Source of the DNA: DASPKW01 sp038244055
GTDB lineage: Bacteria > Planctomycetota > Phycisphaerae > Tepidisphaerales > Tepidisphaeraceae
NCBI GenBank assembly: GCA_038244055.1
Contig: JBBRTW010000389.1
Span: forward strand, 1-7,090
Length of the DNA: 7,090 bases
Direction of reading: 5' to 3'
The first letter of the stretch is position 1. Every line of letters begins with the position of its first letter. The notes under the pieces were generated by a model, which was given only the letters and a program-made list of their open reading frames with translations, was not told the DNA's origin and searched no databases. The position numbers and the translations under genes were made by a program. Positions 1 through 6,208 of the stretch are shown here, one piece after another.

Positions 1-46
1 CCCCCTCCTTCATTCATCATTCTCGATTCATCCTTCATCCCTCCCC
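1..46 (-). repeat. Heptanucleotide array at the M20 gene stop codon
   Basis: Read on the plus strand, bases 12-39 are four 7-base units close to ATTCATC (12-18 and 26-32 exact, 19-25 and 33-39 variant), with weaker in-phase copies to about 46. On the coding strand of the amidohydrolase the unit is GATGAAT, and the TGA stop (37-35) lies inside the array. The same unit occurs after dut at 3029-3056. Confidence 0.7.
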
Positions 47-1243
47 TCTTCCCCACCCCCACACCGCCTCCACAAACACCCGCATCCCAATCGCCAGCGC
101 CTCATCCGTAAAATTATACCGATCGCTGTGCAGCGGCGGATAACCAGCCGCCTCCAGCGGCTCGACGCCCACCATGAAAAAGCACCCCGGCACCTTCTCC
201 AGGTAATACGCGAAATCCTCACCTCCCATCGCCGGCCGGGGGACGATGAATACCCGCTCCTTTCCCAGCGCTGCCCGCGCCGCATCGGCCAGATACTGTG
301 TCATCGCCGGATCGTTAATCGTCGGCGGATATCCCTCTTCCCACTTGAAATCCAGTTCGCATCCATTGGCGGCCGCGATCCCCCGGCAGCGCCGCTCGAT
401 CGATTCGCGAATCTTCACCCGCATCGCCGGCGTCAGGGTCCTTGCGGTGCCTTTGATGTTGGCCGAGTCGGGAATGATGTTCTCGGCCGATCCCGCGTTG
501 AACATCCCCACCGTCACCACCGCCGGCTCGGTCGGGTCCGTTTCGCGCGATACGAAATTCTGCAAATTCAGCACCGCCTCCGCCGCGGTCACGATCGGGT
601 CCCGACCCATATGCGGGAAGGCCGCGTGGCACCCCTTGCCGATAAACGTGATGTCATAGGTATCGGTTGCCGCCAGCAGAGGGCCCGGCTTGGTCGCCAC
701 TGTCCCCACTTTTAACCCCGGCCAACCATGCAGCCCGAAAATGGCCGACACTTTAGGCCCAATGCGCCCATCGAGCACCCCCGCCTCCACCAGTTTCTCC
801 GCCCCCGCCCCGCCCTCCTCGGCCGGCTGAAAAATCAGTTTCACACAGCAATTCAACTTTCCCCCATCCGCCATGCCCATGAGTTGCTTCAGAACCGCCG
901 CCGTCCCCAGCAGTGTCGTCATATGTCCATCATGCCCACAGGCATGCATCTTCCCCGCATGTGTGCTCGCATAAGGTAGCCCTGTCTGCTCCACAATCGG
1001 CAGCGCATCCATATCCGCCCGCAGCGCCACACAAGGCAATTTCGTATCCCCGATCCAGGCGATTGTCGCCGTCGGCGCGCCCTCGACCCCCGCCACATAG
1101 CCAATCCCCAGCCGGTCCAACTCCCCCCGAATCGCCGCCGCCGTCTGATGCTCCTCGTACCCCAGTTCCGGAATCTGATGGAACCGATGCCGCAACTCAA
1201 TACACCGCGCCATCTGTCCGTCAATCAACTGCTCCACACTCAT
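35..1243 (-). CDS. M20-family metal-dependent amidohydrolase (hippurate hydrolase / N-acyl-amino-acid deacylase type)
   Basis: This 402-residue protein is a zinc-type amidohydrolase/carboxypeptidase of peptidase family M20, probably cytoplasmic, expected to cleave N-acyl groups from amino acids or similar amides. Visible motifs in order are RHRFHQIPELGYEE (18-31), RADMDALP (75-82), HACGHDGH (100-107, ligands C102 and H104), QPAEEGGAGA (139-148, with the E142/E143 pair as base and ligand), H172, a lid/dimerisation domain at about 185-295 with GKGCHAAFPHMGRDP (202-216), GGEDFAYY (340-347) and a C-terminal ligand H372 in LHSDRYNF. All expected metal ligands are present and the length is normal for the family. 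I chose ATG 1243 because it places the N-terminal motif at the usual distance. An in-frame ATG at 1294 adds 17 residues but arises at the edge of a 7-base repeat. Neither start has a clear Shine-Dalgarno site. The TGA stop lies inside another heptamer array. It lies 137 bases downstream of the regulator on the same strand. The exact substrate cannot be read; amidohydrolases for auxin conjugates or diaminopimelate look similar. Confidence 0.93.
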   Translation of the reverse strand: MSVEQLIDGQMARCIELRHRFHQIPELGYEEHQTAAAIRGELDRLGIGYVAGVEGAPTATIAWIGDTKLPCVALRADMDALPIVEQTGLPYASTHAGKMHACGHDGHMTTLLGTAAVLKQLMGMADGGKLNCCVKLIFQPAEEGGAGAEKLVEAGVLDGRIGPKVSAIFGLHGWPGLKVGTVATKPGPLLAATDTYDITFIGKGCHAAFPHMGRDPIVTAAEAVLNLQNFVSRETDPTEPAVVTVGMFNAGSAENIIPDSANIKGTARTLTPAMRVKIRESIERRCRGIAAANGCELDFKWEEGYPPTINDPAMTQYLADAARAALGKERVFIVPRPAMGGEDFAYYLEKVPGCFFMVGVEPLEAAGYPPLHSDRYNFTDEALAIGMRVFVEAVWGWGRGEG

Positions 1244-1293
1244 GGAAGCCAAGCTACCCAGCACAAAGCCCTCCAGCAAGCACAAGTCCTCCA

Positions 1294-1342
1294 TCTTCTA
1301 TCTTCTATCTTCTATCTTCTATTCTCTATCCTCTATCCTCGT
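1294..1342 (-). repeat. Heptanucleotide array between regulator and M20 genes
   Basis: Seven in-phase 7-base units: four exact TCTTCTA (1294-1321), then TTCTCTA, TCCTCTA and TCCTCGT. The gradual decay towards higher coordinates suggests older copies at that edge. The array lies 38 bases past the regulator's stop and its other edge creates an ATG at 1294 that extends the M20 frame. Confidence 0.85.
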
Positions 1343-1380
1343 CTTCTCTTCTTCGCGCTTTCCTCCCTTCGTGGTTCAAA
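1343..1380 (-). repeat. Possible dispersed repeat after the AraC-type gene
   Basis: Directly after the regulator's stop, the minus strand reads TTTGAACCACGAAGG followed by purine-rich GAAG/GAGG steps that run into the heptamer array. Motifs of the AACCACGAAG type are ones I recall from intergenic repeats in environmental bacterial genomes. There is only one copy here, so repeat status is inferred. Confidence 0.35.
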
Positions 1381-2229
1381 TCATCCATGCGCCTCATCCC
1401 GGCGGAATTGGTCCCGATGCGTGGTCGGGGGCACTCCGAAATGTTTGGCGAAATCGCGTGAAAACTCGTGGATTCGGCCAAAGCCCACCCGCGCGGCGAT
1501 CTGGGACATCGATAAATCGGAAAGCTCGACCAGCCCTTGCGCATAGGCCATGCGGATTTGCTTGACCCGGCGCATGGGGGAGATGCCCAGCGCGGCCCGG
1601 CAGGCGCGGCTGATGGTGGCGGGGCTTTTGCCAGTCATGCGGACCATTTCCGGCAGATCGACCGGGCGGCTGGGGTCTTCGCGAAGCCGGCGCTCGATTT
1701 CCCACCAGATCTGGGCGGCCGGGTCCGCGTGGAAAGCCTGAGCCTGCTCCGACGCGAGCTCGGCCAGCAGCAGCAGAACGCGGGCCTGCACGCGCATGGC
1801 GCGGCGGAGAGGCCCGAGCGTTTGATCCTGCCAGGCGCGCCAGACACCATCAAAAAGCTGGACCACATCCGGGCCGACAGGCCAGGCGCGGCGATTCAGT
1901 GAAGGCGGCGATAGGCCGGGCGCGATGAAGTTGACGGAGTAGTAGATCCAGGGTGTCTGCAGCACCCGCCCTTCGTGGTGTTCATCCTGGTAGTACCAGA
2001 TGAGATCGCCCGGGCCGAGCTCGTAATCCTGCCCGGAAACGCGCTGGCTGACCCGGCCGGCGACCATGCACTGGATGAGATGGCCGGGGAGGCTGGAGGT
2101 GGAGAACTGGTGATTGGGGTTGGTGCGCTCGAATCGGCGGACGAAAGGAACTTCGCGCAGAATGGGCGGTGGAACGACCGGAAAGACCGGGCCCGAGGGG
2201 GATTGGCGGAGTTGGGGGAGAGCGGGCAC
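1381..2229 (-). CDS. AraC/XylS-family transcriptional regulator with N-terminal cupin-like sensor
   Basis: This is a DNA-binding regulator of about 282 residues. The N-terminal half (about 50-103) reads as a cupin-like effector pocket, with glycine/proline turns such as LGPGDLIWYYQDEHHEG typical of AraC-family arm domains. The last ~100 residues hold the two helix-turn-helix units: first at about 190-219 (VDLPEMVRMTGKSPATISRA and onward), second at about 239-276 (LSMSQIAARVGFGRIHEFSR, then DFAKHFGVPP), the signature second helix of the family. The reading frame stays open to a TTG at 2304, but those extra 25 residues come from a heptamer array (2238-2272) and a palindromic element (2276-2340), so I prefer the GTG at 2229; there is no Shine-Dalgarno site to decide. 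It diverges from dut and is followed by the M20 amidohydrolase, which it might control, though no operator is identified. The family commonly senses sugars or other small molecules; the ligand here is unknown. Confidence 0.9.
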   Translation of the reverse strand: MPALPQLRQSPSGPVFPVVPPPILREVPFVRRFERTNPNHQFSTSSLPGHLIQCMVAGRVSQRVSGQDYELGPGDLIWYYQDEHHEGRVLQTPWIYYSVNFIAPGLSPPSLNRRAWPVGPDVVQLFDGVWRAWQDQTLGPLRRAMRVQARVLLLLAELASEQAQAFHADPAAQIWWEIERRLREDPSRPVDLPEMVRMTGKSPATISRACRAALGISPMRRVKQIRMAYAQGLVELSDLSMSQIAARVGFGRIHEFSRDFAKHFGVPPTTHRDQFRRDEAHG

Positions 2230-2237
2230 GGAGGCCA

Positions 2238-2272
2238 ATGTCAAAAGTGCGATGTCAAATGTCAAATGGGCG
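2238..2272. repeat. Heptanucleotide array upstream of the AraC-type gene
   Basis: Five in-phase 7-base units, three of them exact ATGTCAA (2238-2244, 2252-2258, 2259-2265), with diverged units at 2245-2251 and 2266-2272. It lies nine bases upstream of the preferred GTG start of the regulator. On the minus strand it produces three TTGACA hexamers that mimic -35 boxes. Confidence 0.7.
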
Positions 2273-2275
2273 TTC

Positions 2276-2340
2276 AGGGTCAGGAGCCGGCCACCAGTAG
2301 GCAAAACAGGGTGAGTGGGGTCCGTCCGGCTCCTGACCCT
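2276..2340 (+). repeat. 65-base palindromic repeat element, copy 1
   Basis: Perfect 15-bp inverted arms AGGGTCAGGAGCCGG (2276-2290) and CCGGCTCCTGACCCT (2326-2340) enclose 35 bases. No target-site duplication is visible. Size and structure are like REP/BIME or very small MITE elements; no cognate transposase is in the window. Confidence 0.85.
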
Positions 2341-2350
2341 CTCGCGCGGA

Positions 2351-2380
2351 TTGCCGAAGATGTCGCGACAACCTGATTAT
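2351..2380 (+). promoter_or_regulatory. Weak candidate sigma-70-like promoter towards dut
   Basis: TTGCCG (2351-2356) and GATTAT (2375-2380) each match 4 of 6 consensus bases, with 18 bases between. The pair lies in the spacer between the two palindromic elements. It would give a long leader containing copy 2 and the hairpin at 2521-2542. Support is weak. Confidence 0.25.
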
Positions 2381-2395
2381 TCGTGATTGGCAGAG

Positions 2396-2460
2396 AGGGT
2401 CAGGAGCCGGGGAAGGCCTGATCTGCGTATTTGGACCGTTGGTGGCCGGCTCCTGACCCT
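2396..2460 (-). repeat. 65-base palindromic repeat element, copy 2 (mirror orientation)
   Basis: The same 15-bp arms (2396-2410 and 2446-2460) again enclose exactly 35 bases. The sequence shared with copy 1 extends beyond the arms only when copy 2 is reversed: its right end matches copy 1's left end over 22 bases (2440-2461 against 2275-2296), and its left end matches copy 1's right end over 18 bases (2393-2410 against 2326-2343). The interior is otherwise unlike copy 1. Confidence 0.85.
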
Positions 2461-2520
2461 GTTGGGGTGGGCTTTTCGGAGGTTGATGGTCGATAAGAAA
2501 TATGTGGCTGATGCGGGTGA

Positions 2521-2542
2521 GGTGCGCTCTGGTGGGCGCACC
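2521..2542 (+). promoter_or_regulatory. Small hairpin in the dut leader
   Basis: GGTGCGC (2521-2527) pairs perfectly with GCGCACC (2536-2542) across an eight-base loop, ending 28 bases before the dut GTG. It could affect translation or be an operator; with no T-run it is not a terminator. Confidence 0.35.
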
Positions 2543-2558
2543 GGCAGTGGGTTTGAGT

Positions 2559-2562
2559 GGAG
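2559..2562 (+). promoter_or_regulatory. Ribosome binding site deciding the dut start
   Basis: GGAG lies eight bases before the GTG at 2571. It supports a 150-residue dUTPase over the longer frame from ATG 2502. Clear Shine-Dalgarno sites are absent from three of the five genes here, so this one is informative. Confidence 0.6.
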
Positions 2563-2570
2563 AAAATGCC

Positions 2571-3023
2571 GTGGCACGTCCGATAACAGTGAAGTTGAAA
2601 CGGTTGGGCGGGGCGGCGGAGGTTCCGCTGCCGAAGTTTGCCACCGATCACGCGGCCGGCGCGGACTTGCATGCGGCCGTCGCGGAGTCGGTGACGCTCA
2701 AGCCCGGCGAGATTCGCCTGATTCCGTGCGGGTTCGCGATGGCGATTCCACCGGGATACGAAGCGCAAGTTCGTCCCCGGAGCGGACTATCGAGCAAGCA
2801 TGGTGTGACCCTGATCAATTCACCGGGCACGATCGATGCGGATTACCGGGGCGAAGTGCAGGTGCCGCTGGTGAATCACGGGAAAGAGCCGTTTGTGGTG
2901 GAACGCGGAATGCGAATCGCACAGATGGTGATCGCGGCCGTTCCGAAAGTCGCGTTCGCGGAGGTCGAGGAACTCGATGAAACCAAGCGCGGCAGCGGCG
3001 GATTCGGGCATACGGGGCGTTAG
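2571..3023 (+). CDS. dut: Deoxyuridine 5'-triphosphate nucleotidohydrolase (dUTPase)
   Basis: Hydrolyses dUTP to dUMP and pyrophosphate in the cytoplasm, keeping uracil out of DNA and supplying dUMP for thymidylate synthesis. The 150-residue protein carries all five trimeric dUTPase motifs: AGADLHA (29-35), RPRSGLSSKHG (68-78), INSPGTIDADYRGEV (82-96) with the expected catalytic Asp89 and Tyr92, ERGMRIAQMVI (111-121), and the mobile C-terminal arm RGSGGFGHTGR (140-150) with the Phe that stacks on uracil. Length matches the family. The start is the GTG at 2571, backed by GGAG at 2559-2562 eight bases upstream; a longer frame from ATG 2502 adds 23 residues not seen in dUTPases. The gene diverges from the AraC-type regulator and lies 138 bases upstream of ftsK, separated by a hairpin-forming repeat, so it need not be co-transcribed with ftsK. 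Confidence 0.97.
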   Translation: MARPITVKLKRLGGAAEVPLPKFATDHAAGADLHAAVAESVTLKPGEIRLIPCGFAMAIPPGYEAQVRPRSGLSSKHGVTLINSPGTIDADYRGEVQVPLVNHGKEPFVVERGMRIAQMVIAAVPKVAFAEVEELDETKRGSGGFGHTGR

Positions 3024-3133
3024 GAAATGATGAATGAGGAATGCTGAATGATGAATTCTAAAGATATTCGCACCGGCGCTTCCCGCAAACGGCATTTCAT
3101 TCATCATTCAGCATTCATCATTCAGCATTGACC
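3024..3133. repeat. Inverted pair of heptanucleotide arrays between dut and ftsK
   Basis: Starting just after the dut stop, four GATGAAT-like units (3029-3056) face five ATTCATC/ATTCAGC-like units (3099-3133) across 42 unrelated bases. An 18-base core, 3039-3056 against 3099-3116, is perfectly complementary, and the pairing continues outward with mismatches. The right array contains an exact 14-base direct repeat (3099-3112, 3113-3126). The whole could form a long hairpin in dut mRNA. It has no T-run, so an intrinsic terminator role is doubtful. Confidence 0.85.
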
Positions 3134-3161
3134 TCATCATTCTTCCCTCAGATTTAATCCC

Positions 3162-5897
3162 ATGGATCATCCAAGCATGGTTCGTCGCGTTGTGTTTGTG
3201 GTCAGCGCCTGCGTCTGGCTCTTCTTTCTGCTTGCGCTGGGGAGCTTCCAGGCGACGGATTGGCCCAGCCATGCGGTGTATCCGTATGGGCCGGTGCGCA
3301 ATGTGTGCGGGGCGGCGGGGGCGTATACGGCTTATCATCTGTACATGGTGCTGGGGCAGGGCGTTCTGCCGATCCTGTTTTTCTCGGGGATTTGCATCGC
3401 CATGCTGGCGCGGGGCGGGCGGGTGGCGGATTTGTGGCTGCGGGTGATTGGGCTCGGGCTGCTGGCGGTGGCGTTTGCGGCGGTGGTGCATTTGATCCGG
3501 CCGGGGAGCAGCACGGGGTTTCCCGAGGGCAATGGCGGCATCCTGGGCATCGGGGCGGCCAGCTTTCTAAAGGCGCGGTGCAATTCGGTTTTGACGAGTT
3601 TAATCCTGGTCTGCACGTTCATCGTCGGATTGCTTTTGTGCGCTGATGATCTGGTGATCCGCGCGCCGGGGATGATCGGCAAGACGATCCGCACCGTGCG
3701 CGAGCGCGCTCCACAGATCGGCGAGCGCCTGGGGGCGAATTTCAAATTCCCGCAGTTGCCCAGGCTGCCGGCGCTGCCGCGGTTTATCACCAAGGAGTCG
3801 GCCGATGCGGCCGCGAAACAGCTCCCCGGCGGTATCGCGCGCGTGACGACGGATGATGTGGATGGGATGGAAGAGGAGGAGAACGGTCGTCTGCCGGCCG
3901 GGAAACCGCAGCCCGTGCAGGCGCGAAGGGCGCTCAAGCCGGTGGATGAACCGATCCATCTCGAATACGCGAACGATGATCCGGCCGCACCGGCCGAGGA
4001 TTCAGCCTGGAAGGATGAGGGCGATCCCGCGCCTTCGGCGGCGGCGACGATCCCGCCGATCGAAGCCTCGCAGGTGGTTACGCCGCCGGTCGCCCGGCCT
4101 GCGCCGGTGATCAAGTCGGCAGCAACAAAGGCGGCCGCGATGGGCATGGCGGGCGGCATGGCGACCGGGCCCGTGATGAAGGAAGTGCCCAAGGACCCCC
4201 CTGCCGCGCCGGAGCATGCGGCCAATGAGCATGGCGAGCCGGTCGTGGTCGACGAGATCGCGCATGAGGATTCCGATGCAGCGCTCGATGCCCTGGCGGA
4301 ATTGCATGCTCCCCCGGCAATGAAGAAGGAGATCCTGGTTCATCTCCCCGCCTCGCTCAAGGCGCGCCAGGCCGCGCCGATCCCCCGGCCCAAGGAGCTT
4401 GGAGAATACCATCTGCCGGTCTGGGATGCCCTGGCGGATGCCGAGCATGGATTCGCTGAGAGCCAGGAGGCTTTCGTACGGGAAAAGGCGGCCGTTCTCG
4501 AGCAGGCGCTGCGTGAGTTCAACATCGATTCGCATGTGGTCGAAATCGATACCGGCCCCGTGATCACCATGTACGAAATCTCGCTGGCGGCGGGGATCAA
4601 GGTCTCATCGATCACGGCGCTGCAGAACGATATCGCGCGGGCGCTGGCGGCGATCAGCGTCCGCATCGTCGCGCCAGTGCCGGGGAAAAACACGGTGGGC
4701 ATCGAAGTGCCCAACGCGGAAAAGGAAAAGGTGCGGCTCAAGGAGCTGATGCAACTCGCGCCGGATTCAATCCGCAAGATGGCCATCCCACTCTATCTCG
4801 GCAAGGATGCCAGCGGCGAACCGCTGATTTTCGATCTGACCAAGATGCCCCACGGACTCATCGCCGGCACCACCGGCTCGGGCAAGTCGGTCTGCATCAA
4901 TTCGATCATCATGTCGATCATCTATAAGCAGCGGCCGGATCATGTGAAGCTGATCCTGATCGATCCCAAGGTGGTCGAAATGGCGCCGTTCAAGGACATC
5001 CCACATCTGCTGGCGCCGGTGATCAATGATGCCTCCAAGGCGATCAGCGTGTTGGAATGGGCCTGCGAGAAGATGGATGAGCGCTACGAGTTGCTGGCCG
5101 AGGCGGGCGTGCGCAGCATCGCCGGGTACAACGCGATGACCCGCGACGAGCTGGTCGAGCGCTTCATGCCGGCCTCGCCGGAAGAAGAAGCGAAGATCCC
5201 CAAATTCATGCCCTACTGGGTGATCATCATCGATGAACTCGCGGATTTGATGATGAACGGCGGCAAGGAATGCGAGGCGTTCATCGTCCGCCTGGCGCAG
5301 AAAGCGCGGGCGGTGGGCATCCATCTCCTGGTCGCCACGCAGCGCCCGCAGGCGACGGTGGTAACGGGGCTCATCAAGGCGAATTTACCTACGAAAATTG
5401 CATTCAGAGTGAATACGAGAATGGACAGCCGGATCGTTCTGGACCAGAACGGCGCGGAGCTTCTGCTCGGCTATGGCGACATGCTTTTCCTCGATCCCAC
5501 CAAACCCAAGCCGCAGCGGGCTCAGGGAACGTACATCGATGACAAGGAGATCAAGGAATCGGTCAAGATCGTCAAGACCCTGGCCGAGGCGCAGTACGAG
5601 CCGGACCTGATCCAGATCAAGGCCAAGTTCAACAGCGACGATATCAAGAACGATGACATGTTCGATGATGCGGTGAAGGTGGTCCTGGAGACCAAGCGCG
5701 GTTCGGTCTCGCTCCTGCAGCGGCGGCTGAACATCGGCTACGGGCGCGCGGCCAAGCTGATCGAGATGATGGCCCAGGCCGGGATCGTGGGCGAATACAA
5801 AGGCACGCAAAGCCGCGAGGCGACGATCTCGCTGGAGGAATGGGAAACGATGAAGGCGGCCGAGCGCGAGGATCTGGAGAGTGGGATGACGGTTTAG
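3162..5897 (+). CDS. ftsK: DNA translocase FtsK/SpoIIIE
   Basis: This 911-residue membrane-anchored ATPase pumps chromosomal DNA at the division septum. Four hydrophobic segments (about 10-28, 62-83, 92-113, 142-161) form the N-terminal anchor. A low-complexity Ala/Pro-rich linker follows (about 170-410), including a Met/Gly-rich patch near 4140-4180. The motor alpha subdomain begins near 415. The RecA-like beta subdomain has Walker A GTTGSGKS (569-576), Walker B VIIIDELADLMM (687-698, D691/E692) and the VATQRP motif (724-729). The winged-helix gamma domain (about 831-905, RRLNIGYGRAAKLIEMM) is the part that reads polar sequences and, in some bacteria, activates XerD. All key residues are intact and the protein is shorter than E. 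coli FtsK mainly in the linker, as in SpoIIIE-like proteins. The start is ATG 3162; a second in-frame ATG at 3177 is possible, and neither has a Shine-Dalgarno site. The TAG stop is the first part of a heptamer array. Confidence 0.97.
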   Translation: MDHPSMVRRVVFVVSACVWLFFLLALGSFQATDWPSHAVYPYGPVRNVCGAAGAYTAYHLYMVLGQGVLPILFFSGICIAMLARGGRVADLWLRVIGLGLLAVAFAAVVHLIRPGSSTGFPEGNGGILGIGAASFLKARCNSVLTSLILVCTFIVGLLLCADDLVIRAPGMIGKTIRTVRERAPQIGERLGANFKFPQLPRLPALPRFITKESADAAAKQLPGGIARVTTDDVDGMEEEENGRLPAGKPQPVQARRALKPVDEPIHLEYANDDPAAPAEDSAWKDEGDPAPSAAATIPPIEASQVVTPPVARPAPVIKSAATKAAAMGMAGGMATGPVMKEVPKDPPAAPEHAANEHGEPVVVDEIAHEDSDAALDALAELHAPPAMKKEILVHLPASLKARQAAPIPRPKELGEYHLPVWDALADAEHGFAESQEAFVREKAAVLEQALREFNIDSHVVEIDTGPVITMYEISLAAGIKVSSITALQNDIARALAAISVRIVAPVPGKNTVGIEVPNAEKEKVRLKELMQLAPDSIRKMAIPLYLGKDASGEPLIFDLTKMPHGLIAGTTGSGKSVCINSIIMSIIYKQRPDHVKLILIDPKVVEMAPFKDIPHLLAPVINDASKAISVLEWACEKMDERYELLAEAGVRSIAGYNAMTRDELVERFMPASPEEEAKIPKFMPYWVIIIDELADLMMNGGKECEAFIVRLAQKARAVGIHLLVATQRPQATVVTGLIKANLPTKIAFRVNTRMDSRIVLDQNGAELLLGYGDMLFLDPTKPKPQRAQGTYIDDKEIKESVKIVKTLAEAQYEPDLIQIKAKFNSDDIKNDDMFDDAVKVVLETKRGSVSLLQRRLNIGYGRAAKLIEMMAQAGIVGEYKGTQSREATISLEEWETMKAAEREDLESGMTV

Positions 5898-5959
5898 TTG
5901 CGAGTTGTTAGTTGTTAGTTGTTAGTTGTTAGTTGCGAGTTGCGAGTTGCGAGTTGCGC
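5897..5959 (+). repeat. Nine-unit heptanucleotide array starting in the ftsK stop codon
   Basis: The array begins on the last base of the ftsK TAG. It holds one GTTGCGA, four exact GTTGTTA, three GTTGCGA and a final GTTGCGC, all in 7-base phase. Blocks of identical units suggest segmental slippage. A frame across it gives repetitive cysteine/leucine-rich peptide and is not a gene. Confidence 0.9.
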
Positions 5960-5978
5960 GTCGAACGCAGTTGGTCGT

Positions 5979-6106
5979 GTCATCCTGAGGGGAGCTATGC
6001 GACCCGAAGGATCCGGCTTATCCGTGGTGGCCCTCCGCCCAGACGAATATCGGGCCAATCATTCGAAGCAAGATTCCTCGGTCGCCTGAAGTTCCCTCGG
6101 AATGAC
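5979..6106. repeat. Imperfect inverted repeat element (GTCATCCTGAGG type)
   Basis: Outer arms GTCATCCTGAGG (5979-5990) and CCTCGGAATGAC (6095-6106) pair with two mismatches in 12. Inner arms GCGACCCGAAGGATCC (5999-6014) and GATTCCTCGGTCGC (6072-6085) also pair imperfectly. A partial extra copy of the right end, GGAATGACG, follows at 6112-6120. I recall similar GTCATCCTGAG...GAATGAC elements as common dispersed intergenic repeats in several phyla; the family name and mobility are not shown here. Confidence 0.7.
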
Positions 6107-6134
6107 GCAGGGGAATGACGCTTCACCCATCAAC

Positions 6135-6162
6135 TTGCCTCCCCTCCGATGGTACGGTTAAT
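6135..6162 (+). promoter_or_regulatory. Weak candidate promoter for the helix-rich protein
   Basis: TTGCCT (6135-6140) and GTTAAT (6157-6162) are separated by 16 bases and each match 4 of 6 sigma-70 consensus bases. Transcription would begin at or in the hairpin at 6166-6188. This rests on sequence resemblance only. Confidence 0.3.
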
Positions 6163-6165
6163 ACG

Positions 6166-6200
6166 CGGCGGCGCAGGTTGCGCCGCCGGGACTGTTTTTT
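6166..6200 (+). terminator. Terminator- or attenuator-like hairpin before the last gene
   Basis: A perfect 10-bp GC-rich stem (6166-6175 with 6179-6188) closes a three-base loop and is followed six bases later by TTTTTT (6195-6200). The gap between stem and T-run makes it an imperfect intrinsic terminator. It ends only 14 bases before ATG 6215, so it could stop read-through from ftsK or act in the gene's own leader. Confidence 0.5.
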
Positions 6201-6204
6201 GATT

Positions 6205-6208
6205 GGAG
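6205..6208 (+). promoter_or_regulatory. Ribosome binding site deciding the start of the helix-rich protein
   Basis: GGAG is followed by six bases and then ATG 6215. This favours 6215 over the in-frame TTG 6203, which lies before it, and over ATG 6209, which directly abuts it. Confidence 0.6.

Larger units (their letters stand above)
2230..2570. other. Divergent intergenic region between AraC-type regulator and dut
   Basis: These 341 bases contain no convincing gene; open frames across them are low-complexity translations of the repeats. From left to right they hold a heptamer array (2238-2272), a 65-base palindromic element (2276-2340), a 55-base spacer with the perfect palindrome TGTCGCGACA (2361-2370), a second palindromic element (2396-2460) and a small hairpin before dut (2521-2542). 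Promoters for both genes should lie here. Confidence 0.8.

Noticed and set aside
2238..2265. Three TTGACA hexamers on the minus strand upstream of the AraC-type gene, as possible -35 boxes
   Set aside because: They are a by-product of the ATGTCAA heptamer units. No convincing -10 hexamer lies at the right spacing below any of them, and two are too close to the GTG start.
2361..2370. Perfect palindrome TGTCGCGACA as an operator between the divergent genes
   Set aside because: A 10-base palindrome is easy to find by chance in GC-rich DNA, there is one copy, and AraC-family proteins usually bind direct repeats. It is also off the axis of the mirrored repeat pair.
2387..2980. Plus-strand frame of 197 codons overlapping dut
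   Set aside because: It is out of frame with the dUTPase, which carries all five family motifs. Its product is Arg/Gly-rich and partly repeat-encoded.
3335..4225. Long minus-strand frame of 296 codons opposite ftsK
   Set aside because: It lies opposite the membrane and linker coding region of ftsK, where high-GC third positions keep antisense frames open. Its product has no domain logic.
5933..6118. Open frame of 61 codons across the ftsK 3' array and the inverted repeat
   Set aside because: It translates the GTTGCGA repeat and then the palindromic element, and has no Shine-Dalgarno site or protein-like composition.
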